This document shows positions 14,623 through 22,206 of a stretch of 30,469 nt of DNA, in pieces. Below the pieces are notes generated by a model. The model saw only the letters and a program-made list of their open reading frames with translations, made no database searches and had not been told where the DNA came from. Numbering within the stretch: position 1 is the first letter of the stretch; each line of letters starts with the position of its first letter. The stretch covers positions 1 through 30,469 of the forward strand of contig DIFG01000026.1 in the NCBI GenBank assembly GCA_002419025.1, given 5' to 3'. This stretch comes from Deltaproteobacteria bacterium UBA5754 (lineage in GTDB: Bacteria > Desulfobacterota > Dissulfuribacteria > Dissulfuribacterales > UBA5754). A program made the position numbers and the translations under genes.

Positions 14623-16254
14623 ATGTCTCCCATCACGCGGGCCGGTCGTTACCGGTCCGAAACTTCTCCTCCATCGGATGACACCATGCAATCCGATACG
14701 CAGGTCCCTGGCCGGGAGCAAAAGGAACTCGCGTGTCTTTACGAGATCGCCCAGGCCCTTTCTCGGACGCGGAACCTCCGGTCCGCGCTCGAGGCGGCAC
14801 TCGGCATTCTCGCCCGAATGCTGGGAATGACGCGGGGTGCCATCTCCATCCTCAATTCCGACAACTCCGAGCTTCAGGTCGAGATTGCCCCCGGTCTTTC
14901 TTCATCGGCGCGCAGGCGCGGGCGATACAAGGTCGGAGAGGGAGTCACCGGGCACGTGGTGGCGACCGGCGAGCCGGTCATAGTCCCGAGGGTGAGTCAG
15001 GATCCTCGCTTTCTCAACAGGACGCAAAGCCGTGGGGACATCCTGACATACGACCTTTCGTTTCTGTGTGTTCCCGTAAATGTGGACGGGAGGACCATCG
15101 GTGCCCTGAGCGTGGACAGGCCCTTTTCCGACACGATTCGCCTGGAGGAGGATCTTAGATTTCTCACCATCTTGAGTGGCCTCATCGCCCAGACGGTGGG
15201 CAGACTCCAGGCATTCGAGGCCGAACGGGAGACGCTCCTTACCGAGAACCGGTCCCTTCGCCGGGCCCTTGCAGAAAAGTACGAGATCGGGAATTTCATC
15301 GGGAGGTCAGGTCGGATCCTCGATGTCCTCGAAATGGTTGCACGGGTGGCCGGGAGCAATGCAACAGTGCTTCTCCGTGGGGAAAGCGGGACTGGCAAGT
15401 CCTTAATCGCAAAAGCCATCCACTATAACAGTCCCCGCAAGGAACGTCCCTTTGTGACAGTCAACTGTTCGGCCTTGCCTGAAGGCCTCATGGAAAGTGA
15501 GCTTTTCGGGCATGAAAAAGGGGCGTTTACCGGCGCATCCGCACGGAAGATAGGGAGATTCGAGGCGGCAGAGGGGGGAACGATCTTTCTTGATGAAATC
15601 GGAGAGCTCTCCCATCCTGTTCAAGTCAAGCTCCTCCATGTCATCCAGGAGCGGGAGTTTCAGCGCCTGGGCGGCGTGAAATCCATCCGCTCGGACGTGA
15701 GGATCGTGGCCGCCACCAACCGGGACCTGGAAGAGGCCCTCAAGCAGGGGGAATTTCGTGAGGATCTCTACTATCGCCTGAATGTCTTTCCCATATATCT
15801 CCCCCCCCTCAGGGAGCGAAAGACGGATATCACCCTTCTTGCCGAACATTTCCTCGATCGTTTCTCCCGAGAAAACGGAAAGGCAATTCGGCGCCTTTCG
15901 AGCGCGGCCATCGATCTCCTCATGGCCTATCACTGGCCGGGAAACGTCCGGGAGCTCCAGAACTGTATGGAACGGGCGGTTTTGGTATGCGACGAGGATG
16001 TCCTCCGGTCCGTCCACCTTCCTCCGACCCTACAGGGGCCTGAAATGGAGGGAAACGAGGGGCGATCCATGCAATCACTTTCCAGGGCCGTGGAACAGGT
16101 GGAAAGAGACCTCATCATCGACGCGCTCAAGGAGGCGGGAGGGATCCAGACCCGTGCTGCCAGGCTCCTCGATGCGAGTCTGCGCGTCCTTCATTACAAG
16201 ATCCACAAATATGGCATCGATCCAGACATGTATAAAATGTCGAAGCGATCCTGA
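14623..16254 (+). CDS. NifA-like sigma-54-dependent activator (GAF-AAA+-Fis)
   Basis: An enhancer-binding transcription activator for RNA polymerase with sigma-54. Counting from ATG 14623 (543 residues): a GAF sensor domain (about 38-196), a short linker helix, an AAA+ domain with Walker A GESGTGKS (253-260), the sigma-54-contacting GAFTGA loop (300-305) and Walker B GTIFLDEIGE (about 319-328), and a C-terminal Fis-type helix-turn-helix (about 495-535) with a GGIQTRAARLLDASLRVLHY stretch. Architecture is that of NifA, but there is no receiver domain and no nif gene here, so its target is unknown. The start is uncertain: TTG 14566 lengthens it by 19 residues and ATG 14686 shortens it; none has a well-spaced ribosome binding site. 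pcnB follows immediately. Confidence 0.92.
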   Translation: MSPITRAGRYRSETSPPSDDTMQSDTQVPGREQKELACLYEIAQALSRTRNLRSALEAALGILARMLGMTRGAISILNSDNSELQVEIAPGLSSSARRRGRYKVGEGVTGHVVATGEPVIVPRVSQDPRFLNRTQSRGDILTYDLSFLCVPVNVDGRTIGALSVDRPFSDTIRLEEDLRFLTILSGLIAQTVGRLQAFEAERETLLTENRSLRRALAEKYEIGNFIGRSGRILDVLEMVARVAGSNATVLLRGESGTGKSLIAKAIHYNSPRKERPFVTVNCSALPEGLMESELFGHEKGAFTGASARKIGRFEAAEGGTIFLDEIGELSHPVQVKLLHVIQEREFQRLGGVKSIRSDVRIVAATNRDLEEALKQGEFREDLYYRLNVFPIYLPPLRERKTDITLLAEHFLDRFSRENGKAIRRLSSAAIDLLMAYHWPGNVRELQNCMERAVLVCDEDVLRSVHLPPTLQGPEMEGNEGRSMQSLSRAVEQVERDLIIDALKEAGGIQTRAARLLDASLRVLHYKIHKYGIDPDMYKMSKRS

Positions 16255-16272
16255 TCTTTGTCCTTTCCTTTC

Positions 16273-17691
16273 ATGAAGAATCGGAGAAACGAACAAAATT
16301 ACGATGTTGACAAGGATAATTCCTCGTGCCGGACCAATTCCCGCGGGGATGATGCCAATAGAAAAGTCTTTCCCGCCCGGGTATCCGCACCCGAAGGCCG
16401 CCAGTCCTTGGATGAGGGTCTTCCCCTTATCGTCTCCCGGCCTGAGCACTCCATCAGCAGAAAGGACATCGATCGGGAGGCGCTCAAGGTCCTTTACAGG
16501 CTAAAGGATCACGGGTTTATCGCCTATCTCGTGGGAGGGAGCGTGCGCGATCTCCTTTTGGGCAAACGACCCAAGGACTTTGATGTGGGGACAAACGCGC
16601 GACCCGAGGAGATTCGGGAGATCTTTGCCCACAGCAGGATCATCGGAAGGCGTTTTCGGCTCGTCCATGTATACTTTCGCGGAGGCAAGGTGATCGAGGT
16701 ATCAACGTTCAGAAGACGCGCTGAAGAGGATGTGGAGTGCCTCCAGGACGACCGGATCGAAAATGACGTCTATGGTTCCCCTCAGGAGGATGCCTTTCGT
16801 CGGGACCTTACGATCAACGGACTTTTTTACAATATCGCCGATTTCAGCGTGATCGACCACGTCGGAGGCATGGCCGATCTCGGCGCAGGCGTGATCCGCG
16901 TCATCGGTGAGCCGGACAGGCGTTTTTCTCGGGATCCCGTGCGCATGATGCGGGCAATCCGGCATGCGGCCCGTTGCGGATTTGCTATAGAGCCTGAGAC
17001 CTGGGACGCGATCCTTCGAAACGGCCAGAAGATCTGTATGTGCGCCCTCCCCCGGATCCGCGACGAATGGCTCAAGGACATGCAGTCCGGGGCTTCTCGT
17101 GCCTGGGCCGAACTCATGTTGAAGTGCGGACTTTTTCATGTCCTCTTTCCGGGTTACGCCCATGCCCTCGAGGGATCTGGATCGGAAGAAACGGTGAGTC
17201 TCCTCCTTACCCTTTTCGCCCATGTCGATTCGATGATCTCGAGCGGCTCGCCGGTGGACGAGTCCTTTCTCCTCGCCCTTTTCGCCTATCCCGCACTCGA
17301 GGTAAAGTCCGAATGGAAGGCCCTTCGAACAGACAGGCTCTGCTGGCCCACCTCTCAGGTGCGGGAACTCTTGAACGCCCTTGTTTTTCCTTACGACTTC
17401 AGGAAGGCGGTCAGGGACCGGGCCTCCCTCATCCTGGCCAATCTTTTTCCCCTTGATCTGTGCAGGGAAAAGGGCGGTTGGCCCAAGAGGGTCTGGAACA
17501 AGCCGACGTTTCAGGATACAGTCCGGTTGTTCAATGCGGTCCAGGAGGCGCGGGGTCTTCCCGGCATCGGTCCGGATCCCCATCTCGCCCAACAGGATGG
17601 GAATGACAGGTCACCGCGGCGAAGAGGAAGAAAAAGGAGGAGAAGGCCCTGTGCAACTGAGGCAGAACGCGAGGGAGATAGTTCTCATTGA
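16273..17691 (+). CDS. pcnB: Poly(A) polymerase PcnB (class II nucleotidyltransferase family)
   Basis: Adds poly(A) to RNA 3' ends, marking them for decay; the related CCA-adding tRNA nucleotidyltransferase is the alternative. From ATG 16273 the protein has 472 residues. The catalytic head has YLVGGSVRDLLLGKRPKDFDV (in two parts), with GGSVRD at 88-93 and the metal-binding D102 and D104. The preceding SISRKDIDREALKVLYRL block and the GRRFRLVHVYF block favour PcnB over CCA enzymes. The C-terminus is Arg-rich (RRRGRKRRRRP), as in E. coli PcnB. The same purine-rich DNA provides the ribosome binding site of the next gene, with which it overlaps by 41 bases. No clear Shine-Dalgarno precedes ATG 16273; TTG 16258 is an alternative. 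Confidence 0.9.
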   Translation: MKNRRNEQNYDVDKDNSSCRTNSRGDDANRKVFPARVSAPEGRQSLDEGLPLIVSRPEHSISRKDIDREALKVLYRLKDHGFIAYLVGGSVRDLLLGKRPKDFDVGTNARPEEIREIFAHSRIIGRRFRLVHVYFRGGKVIEVSTFRRRAEEDVECLQDDRIENDVYGSPQEDAFRRDLTINGLFYNIADFSVIDHVGGMADLGAGVIRVIGEPDRRFSRDPVRMMRAIRHAARCGFAIEPETWDAILRNGQKICMCALPRIRDEWLKDMQSGASRAWAELMLKCGLFHVLFPGYAHALEGSGSEETVSLLLTLFAHVDSMISSGSPVDESFLLALFAYPALEVKSEWKALRTDRLCWPTSQVRELLNALVFPYDFRKAVRDRASLILANLFPLDLCREKGGWPKRVWNKPTFQDTVRLFNAVQEARGLPGIGPDPHLAQQDGNDRSPRRRGRKRRRRPCATEAEREGDSSH

Positions 17692-18094
17692 GGTGAGCGG
17701 TCTCGGATTTATCCTCGGTGAGATCCGCTACAATCAGCAGACTGAGACCGCACTTTTCGCCCTCGAAAAGGCCGCATTCCTCGATCTTTATTTCCCATGC
17801 ACCGTCGTTTTCGATCAGGTCAAGGGGGCGGTGGTTCGGCCCCATGTCCTTTCCGTTTTCACAATGTCAGCAGTGCGGATCCAGAGGAGTCACATCTCTT
17901 GTTTCATCTACGGCAAGGACCTAAACCCAGGCCTCGCTGAACAGTACCGTTCCCTGCTCGCGGCATCTATCCCCCACGGTGGCCTTGCTTCTCCCCCCGA
18001 GGGACCTCCAGAGGACGATAATCCTACCAAGCCCCGTCCATCCGGCGGGAAGCGCGTCGTCAGTCTTTCGGATCATGCGGATAAACGTACCTGA
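17651..18094 (+). CDS. Unrecognised 147-residue protein overlapping pcnB
   Basis: I do not recognise this protein. GTG 17651 was chosen because AAAGGAGG (17633-17640) lies 10 bases upstream; two in-frame ATGs (17597, 17603) lack such a site. Residues 1-100 are a mixed alpha/beta sequence with alternating hydrophobic residues (REIVLIEVSGLGFILGEI; FPCTVVFDQVKGAVV) suggesting a small beta-rich domain, followed by HISCFIYGKDLNPGLAEQYR. The last 40 residues are rich in Pro, Gly, Lys and Asp and likely disordered. It has no signal peptide or membrane segment. Overlap with pcnB points to coupled translation and perhaps an RNA-related role, but that is inference. A codon pattern in keeping with its neighbours supports it being real. 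Confidence 0.65.
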   Translation: MQLRQNAREIVLIEVSGLGFILGEIRYNQQTETALFALEKAAFLDLYFPCTVVFDQVKGAVVRPHVLSVFTMSAVRIQRSHISCFIYGKDLNPGLAEQYRSLLAASIPHGGLASPPEGPPEDDNPTKPRPSGGKRVVSLSDHADKRT

Positions 18095-18164
18095 ATCCGT
18101 GAGATATGAACTCAATCTTTCAATTATACAGAATAAGCCCGCGGCCGGGGTATTTGTGGAGTGA

Positions 18165-18223
18165 GGCGCCCATGGACGGGCGCCGTCGGCAAATCCGCCC
18201 CCATGGACAAAGGCTATTTGCCG
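18165..18223 (+). promoter_or_regulatory. Hairpins in the rpe leader
   Basis: A perfect 7-bp hairpin GGCGCCC-ATGGAC-GGGCGCC (18165-18184) is followed by CGGCAAAT (18187-18194) pairing with ATTTGCCG (18216-18223). The ATTTG at 18216-18220 could instead pair with CAAAT at 18231-18235, giving two mutually exclusive folds. The region 18095-18271 contains no other gene. Confidence 0.4.
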
Positions 18224-18266
18224 CATGGAACAAATGCCCCGACCGCAGGCACACGGATTCAGGACG
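18215..18266 (+). promoter_or_regulatory. Conserved 52-nt leader motif, copy A (rpe)
   Basis: This stretch shares TA-TTGCCGCA-GGA, then CA-ATGCCC-G-CCGC and GATTCAGGA with positions 23395-23446 upstream of queE, with one shifted base in the middle. The motif ends in the AGGA that serves as ribosome binding site for rpe (ATG 18272). Function unknown; a translational control element is one reading. Confidence 0.55.
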
Positions 18267-18271
18267 TTGAC

Positions 18272-18934
18272 ATGTCCATGCGAATAGCCCCTTCCATTTT
18301 GTCGGCGGATTTCAGCAGGCTCGGGGACGAGGTGCGGGCGCTGGATGCAGCCGGTGCCGATGTCATCCATGTGGATGTGATGGATGGGAGATTCGTTCCG
18401 AACATCACCATCGGTCCACCGGTCGTCTCCTCTATTCGAAAGGTCACGGATCTCCCTCTTGACGTGCATCTCATGATCGAGGACCCGGACCGGTATCTCG
18501 AGGCCTTTGCTGAGGCGGGCGCCTCATGGATCTCCGTACATGTGGAGACCTGTGTCCATATCCACCGCACCCTTCTCCGGATTCGGGATCTGGGGGCCTT
18601 GGCAGGTGCTGTTCTCAACCCTGGCACTTCTCCACTCACTCTCGAATACATTATCGAGAACCTGGATTTCGTGCTCATCATGAGCGTCAACCCGGGTTTC
18701 GGAGGCCAGAGGTTCATTCCCTCTTCAATCGCGAAGATCCGCGCCGTCAAGGAGATGATCCTCCAGAGGGGATTAGGGGTTTGCATCGAGGTGGATGGGG
18801 GGATCTCCCCCGAGACCATTCAAGAGGTGGCGGAAGCGGGCGCGGACGTATGTGTCGCAGGTTCTGCGATTCTCGGGGCCGGAGATTACGGAGACGCCAT
18901 TGGGCGTTTGAAGGCCTTGGGCCGCAAAGGGTGA
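18272..18934 (+). CDS. rpe: Ribulose-phosphate 3-epimerase
   Basis: Interconverts ribulose 5-phosphate and xylulose 5-phosphate in the pentose phosphate pathway. The 220-residue protein is a full-length TIM barrel with PSILSADF (7-14, substrate Ser), the metal-site residues H33, D35 and H66 in HVDVMDG and DVHLM, the loop MSVNPGFGGQRFIP (137-150), catalytic/metal D175 in EVDGGI, and the phosphate-binding GSAIL near the end. ATG 18272 starts the family sequence MRIAPSILSADF with two extra residues, with AGGA (18261-18264) 7 bases upstream. The frame is open further upstream, but that segment is the structured leader. It ends the pcnB-containing group and faces the small secreted protein gene. 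Confidence 0.95.
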   Translation: MSMRIAPSILSADFSRLGDEVRALDAAGADVIHVDVMDGRFVPNITIGPPVVSSIRKVTDLPLDVHLMIEDPDRYLEAFAEAGASWISVHVETCVHIHRTLLRIRDLGALAGAVLNPGTSPLTLEYIIENLDFVLIMSVNPGFGGQRFIPSSIAKIRAVKEMILQRGLGVCIEVDGGISPETIQEVAEAGADVCVAGSAILGAGDYGDAIGRLKALGRKG

Positions 18935-18937
18935 GGG

Positions 18938-18970
18938 AAAAAAAGGGGGGAAAGGTCATTCCTTCCCCCC
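18938..18970 (-). terminator. Intrinsic terminator of the small secreted protein gene
   Basis: GGGGGGAAAGG (18945-18955) and CCTTCCCCCC (18961-18970) form a stem with one bulged A and a 5-base loop. On the minus strand it is followed directly by seven T residues (18938-18944). It can also form on the plus strand at the end of rpe, but without a T tract. Confidence 0.8.
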
Positions 18971-18997
18971 TGGAAAAGTCTGATAAGTTTTGGTCTG

Positions 18998-19249
18998 TTA
19001 GCAGCCTTCGATCTTCTTCTTGGCCTTCTTTACCTTGCCGTCAGCGCATTCGACCTTGTCGCCCGCCTTGTATTCACCGGCGTTTTCCACATTGACCTTC
19101 ATCTCCTCGCCGCCCTTGCATTCGATGACAAGGGTGTTGCCCTCGATCGCCTTGACCTCGCCCTTGCACTTGCCGCCGGCGATGGAGACGCCGGACATGC
19201 CGACGGAAAGGACCATGGCACAGAGAATTGAGAGAATCCTGACGCGCAT
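18998..19249 (-). CDS. Small secreted Cys/Lys-rich protein of unknown function
   Basis: An 83-residue precursor with a clear signal peptide: basic start, hydrophobic core (about 5-22) and cleavage near SIAGG, leaving a mature protein of about 58 residues. The mature part contains four Cys in the order GGKCKGE, VIECKGGE, VECADGK and a final IEGC, and is very rich in Lys, Glu and Gly. Repeated short beta-like units (GEVKAIEGNTLVIEC; YKAGDKVECADGKVKKA) suggest a small beta barrel. I do not recognise the family; a metal-binding or redox role in the periplasm is possible but unproven. AAGGAGG lies 8 bases before ATG 19249. It is a single gene with its own terminator. Confidence 0.75.
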   Translation of the reverse strand: MRVRILSILCAMVLSVGMSGVSIAGGKCKGEVKAIEGNTLVIECKGGEEMKVNVENAGEYKAGDKVECADGKVKKAKKKIEGC

Positions 19250-19316
19250 TGTGTGGTGCCCTCCTTGAAGTGGTATTTTGTCCCTGTGAGGGATGTTACA
19301 TTCAAAATATGTTATA

Positions 19317-19346
19317 TTAAGAAATTACCCTGTCAAGGGGTAGAAT
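19317..19346 (+). promoter_or_regulatory. Possible promoter of the histidine kinase operon
   Basis: TTAAGA (19317-19322) and TAGAAT (19341-19346, 5 of 6) are 18 bases apart and point at the gene starting at 19375. On the other strand a perfect TTGACA (19330-19335) faces the small secreted protein gene, but no good -10 box is 16-18 bases away. Confidence 0.35.
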
Positions 19347-19374
19347 ATTTTCCTGCTGTCCGCCGGTGAAAGCC

Positions 19375-20823
19375 ATGAATCCCTATCCATCCATAGATAA
19401 TAAGAGTGTTAATGTGGCAGGCGTGGCACCTTCTGTCCAAACAGTATCACGACATATACATTGTCTCCGCGAGGTCCTTTCTCGTCTCAATACCTCATTT
19501 CTCATGACGAACGACCTGGATGCCATCCTTCAGGCCGTGCTTGTAGGGGTCACGGCAGGCGAAGGGTTTGGATTCAATCGGGCCATCCTCTTTCGTCCGG
19601 ATTCCGAAGGGAAATTGCTTGAAGGTTACAAGGCGGTCGGGCCTTCCAGCAGAGAAGATGCCTATCGCATCTGGTCCGAGATCGCCTCTCGCGGCCTCTC
19701 CCTCCAGGAGATCCTGTCCGAGAGCGCAAACGCTTCGCGTGACGGCCATCACTCCTTGTCCCAGATGGTGAGTCGGATCCGCGTCTCCCTCGATGACCGC
19801 CTCCATCCTCTCGTACGGGCATTCATAGATATGAGTGTGTGCATGGTCACTGATGGAGACCGTCAGGGATGGTCGGAAGAGCCTGCAGATGTATGGGGCG
19901 GTCTTGGTCTCGATGAATTCGTTGTCGTGCCCCTGCATACCGACGTGGAGAGGTATGGGGTCATACTCGCTGACAATTTTGTGACCAGACGCCCCATTAC
20001 ACTGGATGACGTGGAATCGCTCCAGGTATTTGCAGCCCTTGCGTCCATAGCGATTTTCAAGGCCAAGTCATGCAGACATCTTGAGGAGCGTCTCGGTTCC
20101 CAGGAGCGGCTTGCGATTACGCTCGAGGAAAAACAGGACCTCCTTATAGAAGCCGAAAGACGCGCCCTGCTCGGCAGGATGTCCGACCAGCTTTTTCACG
20201 AACTTCGCAATCCCATGACGTGCATCGGAGGTGTGGCAAATCTCCTTCGAAAAAAACTCGTGGATCCGGAGCTCAAGGGACACGCGGAGATCATCGTAAA
20301 CGAGATACGGCGTCTTGAAGGTGTCCTTTCCGAGCTTTTCGCCTTTACGAGCGCATCTGCCGTCCCCCATCGGGATGCGGTTGCCCTGTATCCACTTATA
20401 GATGCCTGCCTGATCCTCTTGCAGTCAGAGCTCGAACGGCATGGGATCACCCGTCATGTGTGCATGCTGAAAAAGGATCTCGTGCTCGACCTGGATGCCA
20501 CGCTCTTTCAGCAGGCCCTCATCCATATCTTAAAGAACGCCATCGAGGCCATGCCGGAAGGAGGGCTTCTCACTGTTTCTGTGAGCCAAGTGGAGGACGG
20601 AACCGTAATCCAGATCGCAGATACCGGTCTCGGGATCGCGAAAGGTCATCTCCATCGGGTCGACGAGCCCTTTTTCACCACGAAGACCCAAGGGATGGGA
20701 ATCGGTCTCACCCATGCAAAAAGGGTTATAGAGCTTCACGGGGGGCATTTGACCCTTGTGCGTAACAGAGTTGGAGGTACTACGGTGGATATATGTCTTC
20801 CGAATAGGCAATGCTCTCCGTAA
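19375..20823 (+). CDS. GAF-domain sensor histidine kinase
   Basis: A 482-residue kinase without membrane segments, so a cytoplasmic sensor. A GAF domain covers about residues 30-230, then a coiled linker, the dimerisation helix with the phospho-accepting H275 in FHELRNP, and a HATPase domain with the N box around N388 (HILKNAIEAMPEGG), G1 box DTGLG (416-420), F box PFFTTK (432-437) and G2 box GMGIGL (440-445). ATG 19375 is preceded by GGTGA at short spacing; an in-frame GTG at 19366 is the alternative. No response regulator gene is adjacent, so its partner is elsewhere. It is first in a run of closely packed genes and overlaps tatD by 13 bases. Confidence 0.92.
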   Translation: MNPYPSIDNKSVNVAGVAPSVQTVSRHIHCLREVLSRLNTSFLMTNDLDAILQAVLVGVTAGEGFGFNRAILFRPDSEGKLLEGYKAVGPSSREDAYRIWSEIASRGLSLQEILSESANASRDGHHSLSQMVSRIRVSLDDRLHPLVRAFIDMSVCMVTDGDRQGWSEEPADVWGGLGLDEFVVVPLHTDVERYGVILADNFVTRRPITLDDVESLQVFAALASIAIFKAKSCRHLEERLGSQERLAITLEEKQDLLIEAERRALLGRMSDQLFHELRNPMTCIGGVANLLRKKLVDPELKGHAEIIVNEIRRLEGVLSELFAFTSASAVPHRDAVALYPLIDACLILLQSELERHGITRHVCMLKKDLVLDLDATLFQQALIHILKNAIEAMPEGGLLTVSVSQVEDGTVIQIADTGLGIAKGHLHRVDEPFFTTKTQGMGIGLTHAKRVIELHGGHLTLVRNRVGGTTVDICLPNRQCSP

Positions 20824-21614
20824 AAAAGGGCCCAGCCCGCCCCTGGCTCGTTGATACCCATGTCCATCTTGATCTTCTTCCCCTATCGGAAGGACTGGAC
20901 GCGGCAATCGAGCGCGCATGGGATGCAGGCGTGGTCCAGATGGTGACCATCGGCATCGATGCGCAAAGTTCCCGTCGGGCCGTAACCATTGCGGAGGATT
21001 ACGAAAATGTCTATGCCGCAGTGGGAATCCATCCGCACGATGCTGCACATGTCACCGCTGATGATTTCTTCAGCCTGGAGGGACTGTTGGCCCATCCCAA
21101 GGTGGTCGCCATCGGGGAGATCGGCCTCGACTATGCCAAGGAGTTCTCTCCCAGGCACGTCCAGCAGGAGGTCTTCGTCTCCCTTTTGGACCTGGCCCGC
21201 CGAACCGGCCTACCCGTCGTGATCCATGACAGAGAGGCCCACGATGACATCCTTGCGTGCATCCAGCCTCGATTGGAGGGCCTTACAGGGGTTTTCCACT
21301 GTTATTCCGGCGACGAGAACCTTGCCCGCAGGATATTGGACCTCGGTTTTTACGTTTCCATCACCGGTATCGTGACATTTCCCAAGGCCGACATCCTTCG
21401 GAGCGTAGTGGGTTACGTCCCACTTGACCGCCTGCTCATCGAGACGGATTCCCCATATTTGAGTCCCGTCCCTTTTCGGGGCCGTCCCAATGAGCCGGCA
21501 CGGGTTGCACTCGTGGCCGAGGCGATCGCGCGGATCAGGAACATTCCTTTCGAGGAAGTGGCATCATGCACGAGTGCAAACGCACGGGCCCTTTTCAGGC
21601 TGCCGTCCCCATAG
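20811..21614 (+). CDS. tatD: TatD family metal-dependent deoxyribonuclease
   Basis: A cytoplasmic TIM-barrel metallohydrolase of the TatD family, with 3'-5' exonuclease activity on DNA in studied members. The 267-residue protein has the usual length and metal ligands: H17 and H19 in DTHVHLD, E103 in GEIGLDY, H139 in VIHDRE, H163 in VFHCYSGD, and D213 in ETDSPYLSP, followed by RGRPNEP. It overlaps the histidine kinase gene upstream and maf downstream (49 bases), indicating one transcript. The ATG at 20811 is the only good start before DTHVH. Confidence 0.95.
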   Translation: MLSVKKGPARPWLVDTHVHLDLLPLSEGLDAAIERAWDAGVVQMVTIGIDAQSSRRAVTIAEDYENVYAAVGIHPHDAAHVTADDFFSLEGLLAHPKVVAIGEIGLDYAKEFSPRHVQQEVFVSLLDLARRTGLPVVIHDREAHDDILACIQPRLEGLTGVFHCYSGDENLARRILDLGFYVSITGIVTFPKADILRSVVGYVPLDRLLIETDSPYLSPVPFRGRPNEPARVALVAEAIARIRNIPFEEVASCTSANARALFRLPSP

Positions 21615-22192
21615 TTCTCGCCTCTGCGTCCCCCCGCCGTCGTTCGCTCCTCTTTGGGCTGGGAATCGATGTGGTGGTTGCGCCTTCCCATGGCAGGGAG
21701 CCTGAGCCCCGGTTGGGAGAGCGTCCGGAGACATACGCCCGCCGTACAGCCTGGCAAAAGGTCCATAATGTCTCCCGTATGCATCCGGATTGCCTGGTCA
21801 TCGGAGCGGATACTGTTGTGGTTCTCGATGAGCGGATCATCGGAAAACCCAGGGATGCCTCCGATGCCCGTGAGACCCTTAGGTGTCTCGCAGGCAGGCG
21901 TCACGAGGTCCTGACCGTGTGTTGTATTCTTCCTCCGACTGGGCTGGGGCCAGCCGAGGATTTTTCGGTGACGACCGGTGTGTGGATCGCCCCTGTGGAT
22001 GAGTGTGTCATCGGGGCCTACGTGGATGGCGGTGAGCCCATGGACAAGGCCGGAGGCTATGCGATCCAGGGATCCGGGGCCTTTCTCGTGGAAAGGATCG
22101 AGGGTTCTTATACGAACGTGGTGGGTCTGCCTCTCTGCGAGCTCGTATCAGTCCTCGAAAAAATCGGGGCCATTGCAATCCGGTCTGTGTGA
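21566..22192 (+). CDS. maf: Maf-family nucleotide pyrophosphatase
   Basis: Maf/HAM1-fold enzyme that hydrolyses non-canonical or ordinary NTPs such as dTTP and UTP to monophosphates, a house-cleaning role also linked to septum formation. The 208-residue protein has the N-terminal LASASPRR motif (18-25), the acidic GADTVVVLD (80-88) with D82, GKPRDASDA, and the late block MDKAGGYAIQGSGAFLVERIEGSYTNVVGLPL in parts. ATG 21566 lies inside tatD and has GAGGAAG upstream; it adds about 14 residues ahead of the usual start, but no later start codon precedes the motif. yggS follows 14 bases downstream. Confidence 0.95.
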   Translation: MHECKRTGPFQAAVPIVLASASPRRRSLLFGLGIDVVVAPSHGREPEPRLGERPETYARRTAWQKVHNVSRMHPDCLVIGADTVVVLDERIIGKPRDASDARETLRCLAGRRHEVLTVCCILPPTGLGPAEDFSVTTGVWIAPVDECVIGAYVDGGEPMDKAGGYAIQGSGAFLVERIEGSYTNVVGLPLCELVSVLEKIGAIAIRSV

Positions 22193-22206
22193 AAGGAGGC
22201 GGGGGG

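Noticed and set aside
14623..16254. Reading the activator as true NifA for nitrogen fixation
   Set aside because: The architecture fits many GAF-type sigma-54 activators and no nif or sigma-54 promoter was found in the window.
16702..17592. Long minus-strand open frame (296 codons) opposite pcnB
   Set aside because: Antisense to conserved PcnB motifs; composition mirrors the opposite strand and nothing precedes its start.
18161..18271. N-terminal extension of Rpe by an in-frame upstream start
   Set aside because: The extension overlaps perfect hairpins and the leader motif, and the family begins at MRIAPSIL; ATG 18272 has a suitable ribosome binding site.
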